From Salegentibacter_A chungangensis (lineage in GTDB: Bacteria; Bacteroidota; Bacteroidia; Flavobacteriales; Flavobacteriaceae), in assembly GCF_042678405.1 (NCBI RefSeq), contig NZ_JBHTLI010000002.1:124001-188000 (forward strand): a stretch of 64,000 nt of DNA. The letters are read 5' to 3'. The position numbers and the translations under genes were made by a program. Shown one piece after another: positions 36,429 to 44,824 of this stretch (its first letter is position 1; each line of letters begins with the position of its first letter). A model generated the notes under the pieces. It did not search any database, was not told the origin of the DNA, and was given only the letters and a program-made list of their open reading frames with translations.

Positions 36429-37433
36429 CTAAAAATCTGTAGACTCCAAATGCACCAGTTTTGTATCTATGATTTCCTGATTGTATTTCTCTGAAGACAA
36501 CCCATTAATTCGCTTAACCAACAAATCCATAGCCTTCACCCCTATTTTATTAGGGAACTGGTCAATGTAACTGATAGAAGGACTTAGATATCCTGCAATG
36601 TTTTCGCTTAAGAAGCCTATTATCTTGAGGTCCCGTGGAATCCTGATATTATTTTCATAGGCAAGCCGTGAAGCCATCATCGTACTTTCAAAATCGGTAC
36701 ACAATAAAGCGTCTACTTTCTTGTCGAGTAGCAGGCTTAATAATTTCTCTTTCAGACTGGCTTTCCTTGCTGAATTAGCGATAAAAAAATCTTCTTTGCT
36801 TTTAAGAGCATCTTTATATCCGGTAATCCGAAGTTTCCCTACCCCCATATGATGAATGGAAGTTGCGATCCCGATCTTTTTCAAACCTTTGGCCTGGAGG
36901 ATTTTTGTTGCATCATAAAATATCTTTTTATCATCCACCCCTACCTTATCCACCGGCATTTCAAAATCTATACGATCATACAGTACCACAGGTATATTAT
37001 AATCTATCATATTAAAAATATGGTCGTACTCCCCTTGACGCTGAGTTTCCTCTGAAATTGCCATTAAAACGCCATCAACAAAGCCGGAAGTGAGCATATC
37101 TACAATTTGCTTTTCTCTGTCTAAAGATTCATTGGAAATATAAGTGATTACCTGCAAGCCATCTCTCTGAGCCTGCGCTTCTATTCCCGACAGGACTTCA
37201 GCGAAAAAGGCGTTTGAAATATTTGGAATTATCACCCCTATGGTCCCGCTTTTACTGCTTTTAAGGTTTACGGCAACCGGGTTTGGCCTGTAATTATGCA
37301 ATGCAGCAAGTTCTTTTACCCGCTCAACGGTTTTAGGACTTATCTCGGGACTATCGTGTAAAGCTTTGGAAACCGTTGATACCGAAACATTCAGAAGCTT
37401 AGCTAATTCTTTTAGGGTGATTTTACTTTTCAT
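36429..37433 (-). CDS. LacI/GalR-family transcriptional regulator
   Basis: The 334-residue protein has an N-terminal helix-turn-helix (TLKELAKLLNVSVSTVSKAL, residues 6-25) and hinge helix region. A periplasmic-binding-protein-like sensor follows from about 62 (GTIGVIIPNISNAFFAEVLSG). Such proteins usually repress sugar-use genes until an effector sugar binds. It lies directly before rfbB in the same direction and could be transcribed with it. An inverted repeat CGAAA-AA-TTTCG lies 16-27 bases before its start and could serve autoregulation. The target genes and effector are not evident; it may instead act on distant catabolic genes. Confidence 0.88.
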   Translation of the reverse strand: MKSKITLKELAKLLNVSVSTVSKALHDSPEISPKTVERVKELAALHNYRPNPVAVNLKSSKSGTIGVIIPNISNAFFAEVLSGIEAQAQRDGLQVITYISNESLDREKQIVDMLTSGFVDGVLMAISEETQRQGEYDHIFNMIDYNIPVVLYDRIDFEMPVDKVGVDDKKIFYDATKILQAKGLKKIGIATSIHHMGVGKLRITGYKDALKSKEDFFIANSARKASLKEKLLSLLLDKKVDALLCTDFESTMMASRLAYENNIRIPRDLKIIGFLSENIAGYLSPSISYIDQFPNKIGVKAMDLLVKRINGLSSEKYNQEIIDTKLVHLESTDF

Positions 37434-37448
37434 AATTTACATAATTAG

Positions 37449-37460
37449 CGAAAAATTTCG
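37449..37460. promoter_or_regulatory. Inverted repeat, candidate LacI-family operator
   Basis: CGAAAAATTTCG consists of 5-base arms CGAAA and TTTCG around AA. It lies immediately upstream of the LacI-type gene start at 37433. LacI-family operators are short inverted repeats, but most have a central CG, which this lacks. Confidence 0.35.
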
Positions 37461-37627
37461 ATTAAGTTATTATGCTAATATTAATTTTTCAAAGATGTGG
37501 ATTTTCTATTATCTAATTCTATCTATTCGAACAAAATATTATATTTCCCTTATTTCGCAAATAGCATTATTTAAAAATCAAGTAATTAATATAAGGAGGA
37601 AAGAGTATCCTATTGATAACCAAACCT

Positions 37628-37771
37628 ATGAAATTTATAAAATCGTACTGGATTTATATCATTGCCGCAATAATCACCGTAATCGGTTTGATTACGGGCT
37701 GGTATTTTTTTATTCTGCTTGTACTGCCTTTAAATCTGTTTACCAAAAGCAACAGGAACAAAGACGAATAA
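37628..37771 (+). CDS. 47-residue single-pass or hairpin membrane peptide
   Basis: An open frame from ATG 37628 to TAA 37769-37771 encodes 47 residues: a basic start (MKFIKSYW), two hydrophobic stretches (IYIIAAIITVIGLITG and WYFFILLVLPLNLF) and a charged tail (KSNRNKDE). The positive-inside pattern and TM-length hydrophobicity argue for a real membrane peptide. A Shine-Dalgarno-like AAGGAGG lies at 37593-37599, far for the ATG but closer to an in-frame TTG at 37613. I do not recognise a family. It stands alone between the LacI gene and the 107-residue protein. Confidence 0.55.
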   Translation: MKFIKSYWIYIIAAIITVIGLITGWYFFILLVLPLNLFTKSNRNKDE

Positions 37772-37827
37772 ACTAAAAAGCTCTTGAAAGCCCCGTAGTT
37801 AAACTTATCCTAAAGCAAAGTCCCGAT

Positions 37828-37858
37828 TTGTTATTCACTTAGCTTCGCCGTAATTTAC
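37828..37858 (+). promoter_or_regulatory. Weak promoter candidate for the 107-residue gene
   Basis: TTG at 37828-37830 and TAATTTAC at 37851-37858 are separated by 20 bases and precede the ATG at 37885 by 26 bases. The -7 element has two mismatches to TAnnTTTG, so the call is weak. Confidence 0.3.
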
Positions 37859-37884
37859 TCATATAATCAATCAAAAATTACAAA

Positions 37885-38208
37885 ATGAAAGATTACGGAA
37901 CATTATCTCAGGCACTAAATAAATTAAAACTTGAAGAAGGCTACGAGCACGATTTCAATCTTCAGGATGAAGAAAACATCGAAATCAAAGGCAAAGATGA
38001 AAGTTTTGGAGTAGATGAATTTGAGGTGGATAAAGTATTAAGATTCGAAGGGATGAGCAATCCAGACGATAATGCCATTCTTTATGCTATTACCACTACC
38101 AATGGTACAAAAGGAGTTCTTGTAGATGGCTACGGAATATCAAGCGGTCAGGTATCCAAAGAAATGTTCGAGAAGCTGGACCTAAAGGGCCACAGACCTA
38201 TCAATTGA
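37885..38208 (+). CDS. Small conserved Bacteroidota protein of unknown function
   Basis: The 107-residue acidic protein has the core VDEFEVDKVLRFEGMSNP, then DDNAILYAITT and GVLVDGYGISSGQVS. I recognise this as a family widespread in Bacteroidota whose members are often labelled phosphoribosylpyrophosphate synthetase in databases. The protein is far too short for that enzyme and lacks its PRPP and ATP motifs, so the label should not be transferred. It is soluble with no signal peptide. It precedes dps, which has its own promoter; a role in stress or growth control is speculation. Confidence 0.75.
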   Translation: MKDYGTLSQALNKLKLEEGYEHDFNLQDEENIEIKGKDESFGVDEFEVDKVLRFEGMSNPDDNAILYAITTTNGTKGVLVDGYGISSGQVSKEMFEKLDLKGHRPIN

Positions 38209-38242
38209 ATTAGTTAAACTTGTATTAAACCACAGACTATGA

Positions 38243-38273
38243 TTGGGTTTTAGCCACAATCATTGTATTTTTG
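38243..38273 (+). promoter_or_regulatory. Promoter of dps
   Basis: TTG at 38243-38245, a 20-base spacer and TATTTTTG at 38266-38273 match the Bacteroidota consensus TTG-N17-23-TAnnTTTG exactly. The ATG of dps is 33 bases downstream of the -7 box. It is one of the two best promoter matches in the window. Confidence 0.7.
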
Positions 38274-38305
38274 AATAGAATTTAAAAAAACAATAAAAAA
38301 AAACT

Positions 38306-38797
38306 ATGAGCTATTTAGGACTAGATACCAAGAAGACCGCTAAAACTGTTGAAGAGTTAAACGTCTTATTGGCAGATTATCACTTATATTATCAGAAACT
38401 TAGAAATTTCCATTGGAACGTTATTGGTAAAAATTTCTTTGATCTTCACGAAAAATTTGAAGAGCTGTATGATGACGCCAAATTAAAGGTAGATGAAATT
38501 GCTGAAAGAATACTCACTTTAAGGCATCAGCCAACCAGTAATCTTAGTGACTATCTTAAAGCCTCTAACCTGAAAGAATCTAAGTCTGACCTTACCGACC
38601 TTGATATGATCAAGACGCTACTGGACGACCACGGGGTTCTTTTAAAGCAAATGAGACAAGTGGTGGAAGTGGCAGATAAGGCTGGCGATGAAGGTACTAT
38701 AGACCTTATAGGGGCATACATAAGAGAACTTGAAAAAACCAGCTGGATGCTTGATGCCTGGAAGATGAAGACCAGTGAAAAGCATAAGTCTATCTAA
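38306..38797 (+). CDS. dps: Dps-family ferritin-like DNA-protection protein
   Basis: The 163-residue protein has the Dps ferroxidase residues at the expected spacing: His36 in NFHWNV, His48 in DLHEK, Asp63 and Glu67 in VDEIAER (12, 15 and 4 residues apart as in Escherichia coli Dps). Dps forms 12-subunit shells that oxidise and store iron with hydrogen peroxide and can shield DNA. The N-terminus is short with few Lys residues, so direct DNA binding is uncertain. It has its own strong promoter and is followed after 17 bases by mscS, so both may share a transcript. Confidence 0.93.
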   Translation: MSYLGLDTKKTAKTVEELNVLLADYHLYYQKLRNFHWNVIGKNFFDLHEKFEELYDDAKLKVDEIAERILTLRHQPTSNLSDYLKASNLKESKSDLTDLDMIKTLLDDHGVLLKQMRQVVEVADKAGDEGTIDLIGAYIRELEKTSWMLDAWKMKTSEKHKSI

Positions 38798-38814
38798 TTC
38801 GGTATATTAGATAA

Positions 38815-39711
38815 ATGTTCGATGATTTCAGCATAAACGAATCCTTAAGTGGAATAGGCAATAAACTTGCCGAATGGCTGGATACCTTAATAGTCAATCT
38901 TCCAAATTTTATATTGGCTGTACTGGTATTCAGTTTCTTTATATTGGCCGCAAAATATATTGGCAGGCTTATGAATAATATCCTGCGCCGTAAGGTTAGC
39001 CAGGATAGCATAAGGCAAATCACTGTTAAGGTATTAAAAACAGTTATAATCCTCCTCGGGTTTTTCATTGCCTTAGGCCTTCTCAATCTTGACAAAGTAT
39101 TAACCTCGGTTCTTGCAGGTGCCGGGGTTGTTGGTTTAGCCATAGGTTTGGCCCTGCAGGGCACCCTTAACAACACCTTTTCTGGGGTTATCCTAAGCTT
39201 TCTCCCTGAAATTCAAATTGGGGATTGGGTTGAGACCAACGGTTTTGCGGGAGAGGTTGTAGAGATCAATCTAAGAAACATCGTTATTAAGGAAACAGAC
39301 AATAATTACGTGGTCATTCCGAACTCCAAAATTATTGAAGAACCTTTTAAGAATTTTTCCAGAACTCCACGCTCAAGAGTAAGTCTGGATTGTGGCGTAG
39401 CCTACAGTTCTAATCTTGAAACGGTACAAAATCTCACCTTAGAAACCATAGAAGAGCTATTTCCGCAAAGAGGAAATGAGGAGGTTGAATTTATGTACAA
39501 GGAATTTGGTGACAGCTCTATCAATTTTATGGTAAGATTCTGGACAGATGTATCTAGGAACAGAGATATCCTTATTGCCAGAAACAAGGCTATTATGGCC
39601 GTTAAGAAAGCATTTGACAATAACGGCATTACCATTCCATTCCCAATCAGGACTATAGATTTCAGCAATAATCTTTCCCTTAATAAGGGTAAAGAAGATA
39701 CAGAATCATAA
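38815..39711 (+). CDS. mscS: Small-conductance mechanosensitive channel
   Basis: The 298-residue protein has three hydrophobic segments (about 25-47, 66-88 and 96-128). The third is the Gly/Ala-rich pore helix GAGVVGLAIGLALQGTLNN followed by FSGVILSF. After it come the beta domain (GDWVETNGFAGEVVEINLRN and VVIPNSKIIEEP) and the alpha/beta vestibule. This is the compact MscS form of about 290 residues. It relieves turgor on osmotic downshock at the inner membrane. It follows dps by 17 bases and ends about 100 bases before a strong terminator. Confidence 0.93.
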   Translation: MFDDFSINESLSGIGNKLAEWLDTLIVNLPNFILAVLVFSFFILAAKYIGRLMNNILRRKVSQDSIRQITVKVLKTVIILLGFFIALGLLNLDKVLTSVLAGAGVVGLAIGLALQGTLNNTFSGVILSFLPEIQIGDWVETNGFAGEVVEINLRNIVIKETDNNYVVIPNSKIIEEPFKNFSRTPRSRVSLDCGVAYSSNLETVQNLTLETIEELFPQRGNEEVEFMYKEFGDSSINFMVRFWTDVSRNRDILIARNKAIMAVKKAFDNNGITIPFPIRTIDFSNNLSLNKGKEDTES

Positions 39712-39807
39712 GGTTTACTTTAGGTTTATAACAGCCTTTAAAGTTAGCTTTCTGTTCTAATTGGACAGATAATATCGCTGTGCAGTTCTTAAACTGAAAG
39801 ACCAGAT

Positions 39808-39841
39808 AAAAAAAGCTTCATCGGTGGATGAAGCTTTTTTT
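39808..39841. terminator. Bidirectional terminator between mscS and the phosphoesterase gene
   Basis: An 8-base-pair stem GCTTCATC/GATGAAGC (39815-39822 and 39827-39834) with loop GGTG is flanked by seven A and seven T, so it works on both strands. It sits after mscS (plus) and after the metallophosphoesterase lipoprotein gene (minus, stop at 39865). Confidence 0.9.
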
Positions 39842-39864
39842 ATGAAGTTATCTTTTGAAGGTTC

Positions 39865-42800
39865 CTAGAATTTAAATCCGAAGCCGAATGAGAAACGCCA
39901 GCCCTCAGACCCTTTAAACATACTGAATGTACCATTAACGGCTTCAGCACTATTTACCCAAAGACCTCCTCCGTAGCTGTCGTGCCACAGCTTGCTATTC
40001 TCATTATCATTATAAACACGTCCCAGGTCATACCCCCCGAAGATCCCGATTTGTAAAGGCAGAAAGCTGGTCTTTAACCTATCAAAACTGTACCTAAGGT
40101 CGGCGCCGGTAGCAAAAGAACTTTCTCCCGTATACCTTTGCTGCCTGTATCCTCTCAAGCCATTGCTCCCCCCAAGTTGGGCAGCCTGGTAAAATTCAAA
40201 ATCATCTCCCATATTTATATGTGCCTGGGCCTTTGTTTTCAAAACAAGTTTTCTGTTTCTCGTTAAAGCATTATAGAAACCTAAATAAGGTTTAAAATAA
40301 CCGTAATGCTGATCCACATCTGCCGTATTAATTTTACCACCCAAATTTAGTTCGAACTTCATTCCCCGGGTTGGGTTGAGATTGTTGTCATAACTTTCAT
40401 AGCGATAAAGTGCGTCAAGACCTGCGAAATATTTTCGGTTAAAAAAGTCCGGATCATCGGTCACGAAATCTTCGGTGATAAACCTGGCTTCAGATTCGTC
40501 TATTTTATTGGCTTCAAAAGAAGCTTCATACCTGAAAAGACTACCAAAAGGAGTCGCATTTTCAAGCCCGAAGTTAACTCCTACACTGCCTATTTTAACC
40601 CTGTTATAATCAAAGTCCAGTTCATCATCATAATTCGGGGTTTCATTTCCGTAGCCGAAAAAATTAACCGCAAAATTCGGACTGGAATAATGGACTCCGG
40701 TGATCAGATTGTATTTACCTACTATATGGGCGTATTCTCCAGTATAAGTAAGATCGAAGCCTCCTGTTGCAAAATAGACCTGAGCCGCCAGACTATGCTG
40801 TGTGGTAAACGGGTTCCTCTTAAACCTGTTAACCGTGTATACGCTCTTTAAGGCTAATTTGAAACCATCATCAGGATTATAACCTATTCCCGGTAAAAGC
40901 GCTCCCGAGTTAAAGTTCTTCTTATCCTTATCATAGGTATTGATGTCATAATAGTCCGAAAACCTGAATCTTGCATTTCCTCTTTCTTTAACCGTATTAG
41001 GTTTAGATTTATGATCATAGATCTTCAGGTTATCGCCGGTTTTAATGGTATAGATGTCATTGTTCTGGCCTCCGATAATCCTTACATAGATCTTTTTATC
41101 TCCATCTCCATCAACAAATATTTGATCGTCGTCATCCAGGGCATAAATCCAGATATCATCGGTATATTTTTTATCATAAACCTTATCGCTTACTATTTCG
41201 GCTCTTTGACCATCCTTATTCCTGGAAATCGTCACCCTGGTTTTACCCTCAGGCATCCTTAAAACATCAATAAAATCATCCTTGTCTGTTCCGGTAACAA
41301 TGGCCAACTTCGCAAGGTATTTGTAATAACGCATTGAAATATCAACGATATTATCTCTTCTGCCCTTTAATTTTTCTACCAACTCGGCGGTGGTTTCATT
41401 CTGGGTTTCCAGTGGCAAGGTGGCAAAGGCTTCTTCTATCACTTCATCGGTAATATTCTCCTGAACGAATTTAGCCTGTTCCAGCCAGGTTTCCCTTCCC
41501 ACATTCTGAAGCAAAGACCTGTCAAGCCCAACAGCTGCCACATTGAACCATTCTACATTCTTGATGTCTTTATCATAAACCGCAAACTGATTCGCAAAAC
41601 CGGCTATAGATCTTAAAGTTCCGAAAAAGGCTCCGTCGAAATTTGAAAAAACCTGATCACGGTCTCTTGGGATAGGTTCAAAAACACGATTCCCCTCTGC
41701 ATCTTCAATTTCTGCCCAACGCCACTGATCCTGGTGCCTGTCCCAGTCTCCCACCAGCATATCGAAAATCCTGGCTTTCACATAACCCGACTCGTCAAGC
41801 GTATATTTCTCGTCTCGCCTTAGGCGTTCAAACATATCTGCAGTACTCACAATATCGTGATTAGGGTTCCCAAAAGAATCATACCCCAGCCAGTGCTCCT
41901 CCGGCCTTTCTACCAGCATATAAATATCATCTCCGTGCTCATTGTTATACTCTCCTAGTTTTATCTGTTTTGGGAGGTAGAATAATTTAGGATTTGTATG
42001 ATGAAGATCTATCGCTTCAGATAGCTTCGGAATGGTCAAAAACGCGTATGGATGTGCTGCCGTATAGAAATCATTGATCATACTTTCGGCTACCGTATTT
42101 TCCATCTGGTTTTCTATAGGAGTATCCTTGAAAGCCACAGATTGCAGAAACTGGACGGCATTTTTTCTGATCCGGCGCAGATTATACTCCCGGTTAAGGC
42201 TGTCTTTTACACGAACAGAGATCGTTTGATGCCCCCCGCCTCTTCTTATTGGCTCAAGACCACCATATAAGGTATCGAGGTCAGCGACCGGCAGACTAAT
42301 CTTCTTCCCATACAGTTCCCGGTAGCGTTCCCCCCAAACCGTTCGGTGAATCACTCCTTTATCGGTATCATCTTCTTCGTAGACCGAAGCGGTTTTAGTT
42401 TCAGGAAAGTTCTGCACATAACTGGAAAGGTCGTAAGTTTCCGGAGAAGCGAACACTTCTTTTTGAAACAAGAGTTTTGGTTTGTTTTCTTCGTTCCCGT
42501 AAAAACTCACCCAGGCTGAGCCGTCTTTAAAAACATCGAATACGGCAAATCCCTGGCCGGCATAAGAAAACAGGCCATCATTGCTGAGTGTAGCATAGGT
42601 GGCTTTTGAACCTGAACCCGATACGATCTGCTTAATTCCATCGTGATTAATATACTGAAGGGAATGTTCATGCCCCGACACAAAGATCAATCGATCAGAA
42701 TCCTTCGCAATGGTTTCTAGACGTTTAACCATAGATTTATATCGCTCATTCTGCCTGTCCTGAATCGATACACCTCCAGTGGTCCTGATCAATGAAGCCA

Positions 42801-43584
42801 GAGACCCCAGAATTGGCAGAGGTATCTTCTTTTGAGATGGATATAAATGCCGGTCAAAATTATATTGCCCACCGTGAATTCCATTAGTATAAACAGGATG
42901 GTGTAAAGCTATAATGATCGTTTTATTCTGATTTTTCTTTATCTCCGACTGCACTTCCAAAAACATGGCCTCCCTTGTCTTGATCTCTGCACAATCATCG
43001 TTAATCGTAGGATGCCTGTCCCAGTCTTCAAGATACCATTGAGAATCGATCACAATCATCGCAATGTTTTCACTAACATCAAGGGTTTGGAGCCCACAGC
43101 CGGTATCTGGCGCCCAGATAAGATTTTTTTTGAATTTCTCCTTTAGATATTCCGACTGGCGCTCAAGACCATTTATTCCTTCGCTATACCAGTCGTGATT
43201 TCCGGGAATAAAAAGCACCTTCCCGTTATAATGTTCTATGGCATCAAGTTGTGCATCCAGACGATACTCAGCTTTTTCCCGGTCTGGATCTTCTTTTTCC
43301 GGCAATCCATCAGGGTAAATATTATCTCCCAGGAAGATGGTGTAATTTTCAGTTTTCTTAACCGAATCCAAATAGCTTTTCAGAGCCAGAAGCCCTTTTG
43401 AGGTTCCTCCCTGTGGGGAATAGCCTCCATCTCCAATTAAATAAAAAGACTTCTCTATCTCTTTATCTATGGGGTATTGTGACTTGGTTTGGGACTTGTC
43501 TTCTCTGTATTTTGGGCCGTAGGAGGCACAACCATAAAGTATTGTTAATATTAAGGCAGAGAGGAAGATGTTGGTGGTTTTCAT
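39865..43584 (-). CDS. Metallophosphoesterase - kinase-like - outer-membrane barrel lipoprotein
   Basis: I place the start at 43584 (Met13 of the longest frame): it yields a lipoprotein signal KTTNIFLSALILTILYGC. Numbering below counts from the longer frame. Residues 57-375 are a calcineurin-like phosphoesterase with GDGG, LGDN, GNHDW, ALHHP and GHEH metal motifs. Residues about 450-760 have a possible kinase-like region: VGDWDRHQDQW (623-633) and PIPRDRDQVF (649-658) resemble the catalytic loop and metal site of FAM20/CotH/PI3K-type kinases. Residues about 905-1251 form an Omp85/surface-antigen-like barrel with LGGSNGLRGYRQ near 1149 and a C-terminal Phe. It should face the periplasm or surface. 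Its substrate is unknown. Confidence 0.8.
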   Translation of the reverse strand: MKTTNIFLSALILTILYGCASYGPKYREDKSQTKSQYPIDKEIEKSFYLIGDGGYSPQGGTSKGLLALKSYLDSVKKTENYTIFLGDNIYPDGLPEKEDPDREKAEYRLDAQLDAIEHYNGKVLFIPGNHDWYSEGINGLERQSEYLKEKFKKNLIWAPDTGCGLQTLDVSENIAMIVIDSQWYLEDWDRHPTINDDCAEIKTREAMFLEVQSEIKKNQNKTIIIALHHPVYTNGIHGGQYNFDRHLYPSQKKIPLPILGSLASLIRTTGGVSIQDRQNERYKSMVKRLETIAKDSDRLIFVSGHEHSLQYINHDGIKQIVSGSGSKATYATLSNDGLFSYAGQGFAVFDVFKDGSAWVSFYGNEENKPKLLFQKEVFASPETYDLSSYVQNFPETKTASVYEEDDTDKGVIHRTVWGERYRELYGKKISLPVADLDTLYGGLEPIRRGGGHQTISVRVKDSLNREYNLRRIRKNAVQFLQSVAFKDTPIENQMENTVAESMINDFYTAAHPYAFLTIPKLSEAIDLHHTNPKLFYLPKQIKLGEYNNEHGDDIYMLVERPEEHWLGYDSFGNPNHDIVSTADMFERLRRDEKYTLDESGYVKARIFDMLVGDWDRHQDQWRWAEIEDAEGNRVFEPIPRDRDQVFSNFDGAFFGTLRSIAGFANQFAVYDKDIKNVEWFNVAAVGLDRSLLQNVGRETWLEQAKFVQENITDEVIEEAFATLPLETQNETTAELVEKLKGRRDNIVDISMRYYKYLAKLAIVTGTDKDDFIDVLRMPEGKTRVTISRNKDGQRAEIVSDKVYDKKYTDDIWIYALDDDDQIFVDGDGDKKIYVRIIGGQNNDIYTIKTGDNLKIYDHKSKPNTVKERGNARFRFSDYYDINTYDKDKKNFNSGALLPGIGYNPDDGFKLALKSVYTVNRFKRNPFTTQHSLAAQVYFATGGFDLTYTGEYAHIVGKYNLITGVHYSSPNFAVNFFGYGNETPNYDDELDFDYNRVKIGSVGVNFGLENATPFGSLFRYEASFEANKIDESEARFITEDFVTDDPDFFNRKYFAGLDALYRYESYDNNLNPTRGMKFELNLGGKINTADVDQHYGYFKPYLGFYNALTRNRKLVLKTKAQAHINMGDDFEFYQAAQLGGSNGLRGYRQQRYTGESSFATGADLRYSFDRLKTSFLPLQIGIFGGYDLGRVYNDNENSKLWHDSYGGGLWVNSAEAVNGTFSMFKGSEGWRFSFGFGFKF

Positions 43585-43598
43585 AAGGGATTTTGAAC

Positions 43599-43606
43599 TA
43601 TTTTTG
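43599..43606 (+). promoter_or_regulatory. -7 box candidate for the HD-domain gene
   Basis: TATTTTTG matches TAnnTTTG and lies 33 bases before the ATG at 43640, inside the 55-base gap to the divergent phosphoesterase gene. The nearest upstream TTG (43571-43573) is 25 bases away, slightly too far. Confidence 0.45.
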
Positions 43607-43639
43607 TAATTTGGCAACATATAAACAAGTAATTCTTAC

Positions 43640-44824
43640 ATGAACCATCTCACAGAGAAAGCCGATAATTTTGTATTAGATCTTTTTAATGAAAAGTTAC
43701 CAAATACGTATATCTATCATAACTATAAGCATACTCAGCGCGTGGTTAAAAGTACTAAAGAATTAATTGACAAATCTGAAATTAATGTTAAAGAAGAAGA
43801 GGCGTTAATACTGGCCGCGTGGCTGCATGACACGGGATATACCAAGACATTTAACGGGCACGAGGAAGAGAGTGTGAAGATCGCAAAAGACTTCCTTGAA
43901 GAGAATAATGCCACCCCCGAATTAATAGAAAAGGTTTCCAATTATATAATGGCCACCAAGTTCTCTAATGAGCCGAAAACACTTCCGGAAAAGATCATCA
44001 GGGATGCCGATTCCTCTCATTTTGCAAAGGAGTATTTTGATGAAACCAGCGAACTTCTAAGACAGGAACTGGAACTTCTGAATATCAAAAATTTCAGCAC
44101 TACAGAGTGGATCCAGGAAAACATCAGAGTTTTCACCGAAAAACATAAGTTCTATACTCCTTATGCCATTGAGAACTGGGAGCCTGAAAAGGATAAGAAT
44201 CTTCTGGAACTCATCGAAAAACAGAACAAAAGAGAGAAAAAATTAAAAAAAGAAGAACATAAGGCCAGAATGAAGGCCAAATTTAAGAATGATAATCCCG
44301 AAAGGAGTATTCAGACTCTTTTCAGGACCAGTTTAAGGAACCACATCAAGTTAAGTGATATTGCCGACACGAAAGCCAATATACTGCTGTCAGTAAACGC
44401 GATCATTATCTCACTTGCGCTTAGTAACCTCATTCCTAAGCTGGATGCAGCTACCAACAAGCACCTCTTAATACCAAGTTTAATATTGGTGCTTTTTAGT
44501 GTGGCGTCTATAATCCTATCTATTATGTCTACCCGCCCGAATGTTACCAGTGGCGAGTTTACCAAAAAACAGGTGGAAGACCGCAAAGTAAACCTCCTAT
44601 TCTTCGGAAACTTTCATAAGATGCCTTTTGACAGGTTTAAATGGGCAATGCAGGAGATCATCGAAGATAAAGATTACGTCTACGAACTTTTAATGCTGGA
44701 CCTGCACTTGTTAGGAAAAGTACTTCACAGAAAATATTACCTGCTAAGACTTACCTATACCGTATTTATGGTAGGAATCATCATATCGGTAATAAGTTTT
44801 GTGCTGGCGTTCTACCTAATGTAG
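43640..44824 (+). CDS. HD-domain phosphohydrolase fused to a Pycsar-effector-like membrane domain
   Basis: Residues 1 to about 175 form an HD domain: His31, the pair His63-Asp64 in WLHDTGY, and Asp122/124 in IRDADSSH, the metal set of phosphohydrolases acting on nucleotides. A charged linker (182-215) leads to residues 222-394, which match the DUF5706/Pycsar-effector type: LSDIADTKANILLSVNAIIISLAL, two further helices (277-297, 372-392) and the FFGNFHKMPFDRFKW loop. In Pycsar defence such domains disrupt the membrane on binding a cyclic pyrimidine nucleotide. No cyclase gene is adjacent here. The role could be nucleotide sensing or housekeeping signalling. Confidence 0.75.
   Translation: MNHLTEKADNFVLDLFNEKLPNTYIYHNYKHTQRVVKSTKELIDKSEINVKEEEALILAAWLHDTGYTKTFNGHEEESVKIAKDFLEENNATPELIEKVSNYIMATKFSNEPKTLPEKIIRDADSSHFAKEYFDETSELLRQELELLNIKNFSTTEWIQENIRVFTEKHKFYTPYAIENWEPEKDKNLLELIEKQNKREKKLKKEEHKARMKAKFKNDNPERSIQTLFRTSLRNHIKLSDIADTKANILLSVNAIIISLALSNLIPKLDAATNKHLLIPSLILVLFSVASIILSIMSTRPNVTSGEFTKKQVEDRKVNLLFFGNFHKMPFDRFKWAMQEIIEDKDYVYELLMLDLHLLGKVLHRKYYLLRLTYTVFMVGIIISVISFVLAFYLM

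Noticed and set aside
43585..43620. Upstream start at 43620 for the phosphoesterase lipoprotein
   Set aside because: The first 12 residues would precede the lipoprotein signal and spoil it; Met at 43584 begins a normal lipoprotein signal peptide.
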